5,838 bases of DNA from CAZEIW01 sp964512305 (lineage in GTDB: Bacteria; Pseudomonadota; Gammaproteobacteria; Burkholderiales; Burkholderiaceae_F), in assembly GCA_964512305.1 (NCBI GenBank), contig CAZEIW010000073.1, forward strand, positions 1 to 5,838. The letters run 5' to 3'. The position numbers and the translations under genes were made by a program. Numbering within the stretch: position 1 is the first letter of the stretch; every line of letters starts with the position of its first letter. Positions 5,734-5,838 of the stretch are shown here, in pieces. Under the pieces are notes generated by a model, which searched no databases, had not been told where the DNA came from, and saw only the letters and a program-made list of their open reading frames with translations.

Positions 5734-5838
5734 TGCTTCCTGCATAAATAATGTCCTATTTTAGGCGAAAAGAAAGGGCACAGTGCCGGACGAAGGATTC
5801 GAGTAGGGCGTGATCGGAACGGATGGTCTGGGTGGCGA
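5734..5838. other. Non-coding tail after the kinase gene, with AT-rich island and small dyads
   Basis: No gene can be supported here. A short AT-rich stretch (about 5741-5763, with AAATA-N6-TATTT arms at 5746-5750 and 5757-5761) contrasts sharply with the GC-rich surroundings and may hold a promoter for a gene beyond the window. A small dyad GGCAC-A-GTGCC follows at 5777-5787. No hairpin followed by a T-run is seen, so termination of the kinase operon is not explained. An ATG at 5823 could begin the next gene, but only a few codons are visible. Confidence 0.4.

Noticed and set aside
4239..5747. A 502-codon open frame on the + strand overlapping the kinase in another frame
   Set aside because: The translation is overwhelmingly Arg/Ala/Gly-rich low-complexity sequence without motifs, whereas the overlapping frame encodes the PAS, HisKA, ATPase and receiver domains.
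5786..5804. GGATTCGAGTAGG resembling a tRNA T-loop
   Set aside because: The stem does not pair, and no acceptor, D or anticodon arms can be found in the surrounding bases.
5751..5813. A 20-codon open frame beginning at ATG 5751
   Set aside because: It is very short, Arg/Lys-rich, has no Shine-Dalgarno site and begins inside the AT-rich island. There is nothing to support translation.

Overview
This window looks like chromosomal DNA from a high-GC proteobacterium, most probably a betaproteobacterium (Burkholderiales or a relative). The basis is the strong preference for G or C at third codon positions, the style of the sugar-acid dehydratase, and the Cache-PAS-HisKA-receiver kinase. The assignment is made by eye and is only moderately secure. 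I see no mobile element, CRISPR array, rRNA or tRNA.

Layout. Positions 1-108 hold the last 35 codons of a + strand gene ending in a hydrophobic segment (product not recognised). A GC-rich hairpin at 109-127 separates it from the convergent minus-strand gene at 147-1730, a 527-residue dehydratase of the UxaA/GarD (altronate/galactarate) family with a strong Shine-Dalgarno site. A 313-bp divergent intergenic region (1731-2043) follows. It is crowded with short perfect inverted repeats and is the least explained part of the window. Rightward from 2044 runs a three-gene two-component cassette: an OmpR/PhoB-type DNA-binding response regulator (2044-2787), a stand-alone receiver-domain protein (2822-3199), and a membrane-bound hybrid sensor histidine kinase (3196-5733). 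The last two genes overlap by four bases (ATGA). The final 105 bases (5734-5838) contain a small AT-rich island and a short dyad but no supportable gene.

How the genes may work together. The kinase has a periplasmic Cache-like sensor between two membrane segments, then a cytoplasmic PAS domain, a histidine kinase core and its own C-terminal receiver. The cassette therefore has one phospho-donor histidine (H486 of the kinase) and three candidate acceptor aspartates (kinase D778, lone receiver D50, OmpR-type regulator D60). No histidine phosphotransfer (HPt) domain is visible. The OmpR-type regulator is the only evident DNA-binding output. Whether it controls the divergent dehydratase, its own operon or something elsewhere cannot be decided from sequence. 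All components belong to known families. The more interesting points are the arrangement of three receivers with no HPt, the structured divergent leader, and the GCC-triplet junction that replaces a ribosome binding site before the lone receiver.
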